From contig NW_027192195.1 of NCBI RefSeq assembly GCF_041956535.1, forward strand, positions 86,370-150,369: a stretch of DNA of 64,000 nt, given 5' to 3'. A model generated the notes under the pieces. It saw nothing but the letters and a program-made list of their open reading frames with translations, ran no database searches and was not told the origin of the DNA. Source of the stretch: Calcarisporiella thermophila CBS 279.70 (lineage: Eukaryota > Calcarisporiellomycota). The translations under genes were made by a program, and so were the position numbers. This document shows positions 62,101 to 64,000 of the stretch, one piece after another (position 1 is the stretch's first letter; each line of letters opens with the position of its first letter).

Positions 62101-63739
62101 TTACGACCTGTTTGCATCGGACTTCTTTTTCACGGTCAGACAGTTGATATCGCAAAATGCACAGATTTCGTTGATGACGGAGATAGCGAAATGAAAATAG
62201 AGGACGAAGCCGGCAATAAGGCAGGTGTAGAGGTAGACGAGCTCGGCACGACCAGCAAACAGCGGTTTTCTAGAATTCATTCAGCGTGTCAGATTAACGA
62301 CACAACATAGGATGGGCCACCTAAGATCACACTTACACGGATAATAGATAGGGCAGGTTGGCATTGGTCGCACCCGCAACGAGTGGCCATATGAGAACAT
62401 TATTGAGCGGAAAAGGAGCCATCATCAAATATGCCAAAATCATTGCGCCAACCATATATCCCAACGTCAGACCATAATAGAGAGCGAATGGTAAAAAGTG
62501 GTCTTGTAATATTGAGGGCGAGGCATTGAGCCAGACTACAACGACAACCGCAAGGAATGCAAAGGGAATCAGGCCTTTGAAGCGAGCGAAATGGGAGAGG
62601 TCAGGATGTCGGCGTGACTTGAGAACGTTTTTAATTCTAAAAGAGATGCAAGTTGGGCTCTGCTTCATGGGTAATCAAGCTTTATTCAATACTCACGCTG
62701 CAACCACGTTGAAAATCACTCCAATTGCGCCGAACAGAAGGAGAGCGTGATTAAGCTGCAATCTGGGCAGCCAAGGATTCGATAATCCAAGGAGAGCATT
62801 CAAATCATTTTCCCAGAAAGCTCGTCCTAAGTTTAGAATAAATAAATGCATAAATACCATTTTTGAAATAAATGACCCTCGCTATTGAATCGATAAATGT
62901 ACCATAGAGCCCAGTGCACGTATGGATGCAGATAATCATCACGATTCCCTCGACTGGACCACTGAAAACACTCAAGTAGAGCGTACCTGTGTAATACTCC
63001 TCCCACGTGGTCAAATAGAAGTTGCAAGTGCCTAAAGAGAAAAGGTTTAAATGAAATGAGATAAATCCTCAGTATGCAGTGTGATTTACTTAGTAGCAAG
63101 CTCGTAATTGCCCACCACGTTCCCTGGATGTTCAAGGAGTGAATACAAATCAATCCCTCGAGCTGTTTAAATTATAAAATAGCTTAGTTACTGTTCATTG
63201 AAATACAATAAAGAACCAATCGTACAGTAGTATTAAGCGCATCGCATCCATGATCAAAAAGCTCTCCAAGAGGGCCAGAGGTGCCAGTTCGACGCGCCTG
63301 TTTGCCGTCAATAGCATCAAATGATTGATAAATAAACAAACCAATAGCAAAACTTGATTGCATAAAGATAAAAACATTGCACTCGTGAGTCAATGTCAAG
63401 TTCCTGAAAAAATTATTCAATATTAATTACGAAAAGTAAACCCAGCTCGGACACGACTCCTTGGAATCTGGCGAGTAGTAGTAGAGAGTCAACAAGTTTA
63501 TAATGATAGCACAAAGTCCCAAAAGTGTGATCATATTAGGCCTACAACAGTTTAATGTTAGTATGATCATGTCATTGGCGTCATTAAAATTCGGCTTCTT
63601 ACGAAACTGAAAGAGGAAAGAGTTTAACGAGATTATCCCAGTAAGGTCCAAGCACGTATCTCGAAAGAATGGAATGATCAACTCCATCGTACTTGTAGAG
63701 ACGTAGGTTTCGTAGTTGCTCTTGGCGAATATATCCCAT
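62101..63739 (-). CDS. CDP-alcohol phosphotransferase (choline/ethanolamine type)
   Basis: Eight exons (63739-63603, 63541-63431, 63403-63226, 63162-63090, 63031-62903, 62826-62697, 62636-62337, 62269-62101) encode 408 aa. The family signature DG-x2-AR-x8-G-x3-D-x3-D is in [11 protein letters not shown] and [26 protein letters not shown] and FSGPVEGI match CPT1/EPT1. About eight to ten membrane spans follow. It makes phosphatidylcholine or phosphatidylethanolamine from diacylglycerol and a CDP-alcohol in the ER. Choline versus ethanolamine preference cannot be read from the sequence. The start ([19 protein letters not shown]) matches the conserved N terminus. Confidence 0.92.
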
Positions 63740-64000
63740 TTATTCTGCGAATGCGAAAAAAATGCTCGAAGAGACCTTCAGATAAAAATTTGGTTAATTA
63801 ATTGAAATTAGTGTAGTTCAAACTCAGCTTATAGTTTTGATTTAATTAGTAGGGTAGTAATACCCATCACTATCTCGTGTAGAATATCGAAATTCGTAAC
63901 GGCTCTCTTCACAGCACACAGAATTTTGAAATTATACCACAAGAGGAGCAGAAAATAATAAACAAATTTTAACAAGAAAATATATTTGCCCAAAAAATTC
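63740..64000. other. Upstream region at window end
   Basis: AT-rich; no coding exon was recognised before the window ends. Confidence 0.5.

Overview
The window is nuclear DNA of a fungus. It is gene-dense (31 protein-coding genes in 64 kb), with short GT-AG introns (about 51-104 bp), AT-rich intergenic DNA, and no operons, rRNA, tRNA, CRISPR or recognisable transposon. Fungus-specific families are a velvet-domain protein, an LPMO with a cysteine-rich C-terminal module, a GATA+PHD regulator and a UPF0658 Golgi protein. Several other genes are typical of animals, plants and early-diverging fungi but rare in yeasts: WDR91, USP48, COP9 subunit 3, a plant-TTM3-like CYTH protein and a MIF homologue. 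I infer a zygomycete-grade or other early-diverging lineage. The species cannot be named from the sequence.

Left part (1-18 kb), all on the + strand: the 3' end of a GATA+PHD gene, a minimal velvet protein, a secreted LPMO, an UNC-93-like transporter, an unrecognised 399-aa protein, a 986-aa coiled-coil protein, a 117-aa orphan and mitochondrial succinyl-CoA ligase beta. Middle (18-47 kb), mixed strands: casein kinase 1, a mitochondrial carrier, an acidic GPI-like secreted protein, a PPR protein, a zinc-cysteine protein, CSN3, mitochondrial EF-G, a four-TM protein, MIF, UPF0658, an L-type lectin, a TMEM198-like protein, U2AF small subunit, a TTM3-like CYTH protein, WDR91 and a Ser/Pro-rich protein. 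Right part (47-64 kb): a possible 55-aa membrane peptide, HPPD, a small basic protein, USP48 (21 exons), RNA polymerase III subunit C11, MCM4 and a CDP-alcohol phosphotransferase.

The genes form no single pathway. Themes are mitochondrial function (SCS-beta, carrier, PPR, EF-G1), secretory and endosomal membranes (lectin, UPF0658, WDR91, CPT/EPT), nuclear information processing (U2AF, Pol III C11, MCM4) and ubiquitin/COP9 control (USP48, CSN3). Exon-intron models were built by hand from splice sites, frame continuity and family alignment from memory. Many genes have a very short first coding exon (8-58 nt) followed at once by an intron. I did not find a convincing undescribed multi-gene system. 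The best leads are the orphan proteins, a GC-AG intron, a cell-cycle box in the C11/MCM4 shared promoter, and near-perfect palindromes in gene-poor DNA.
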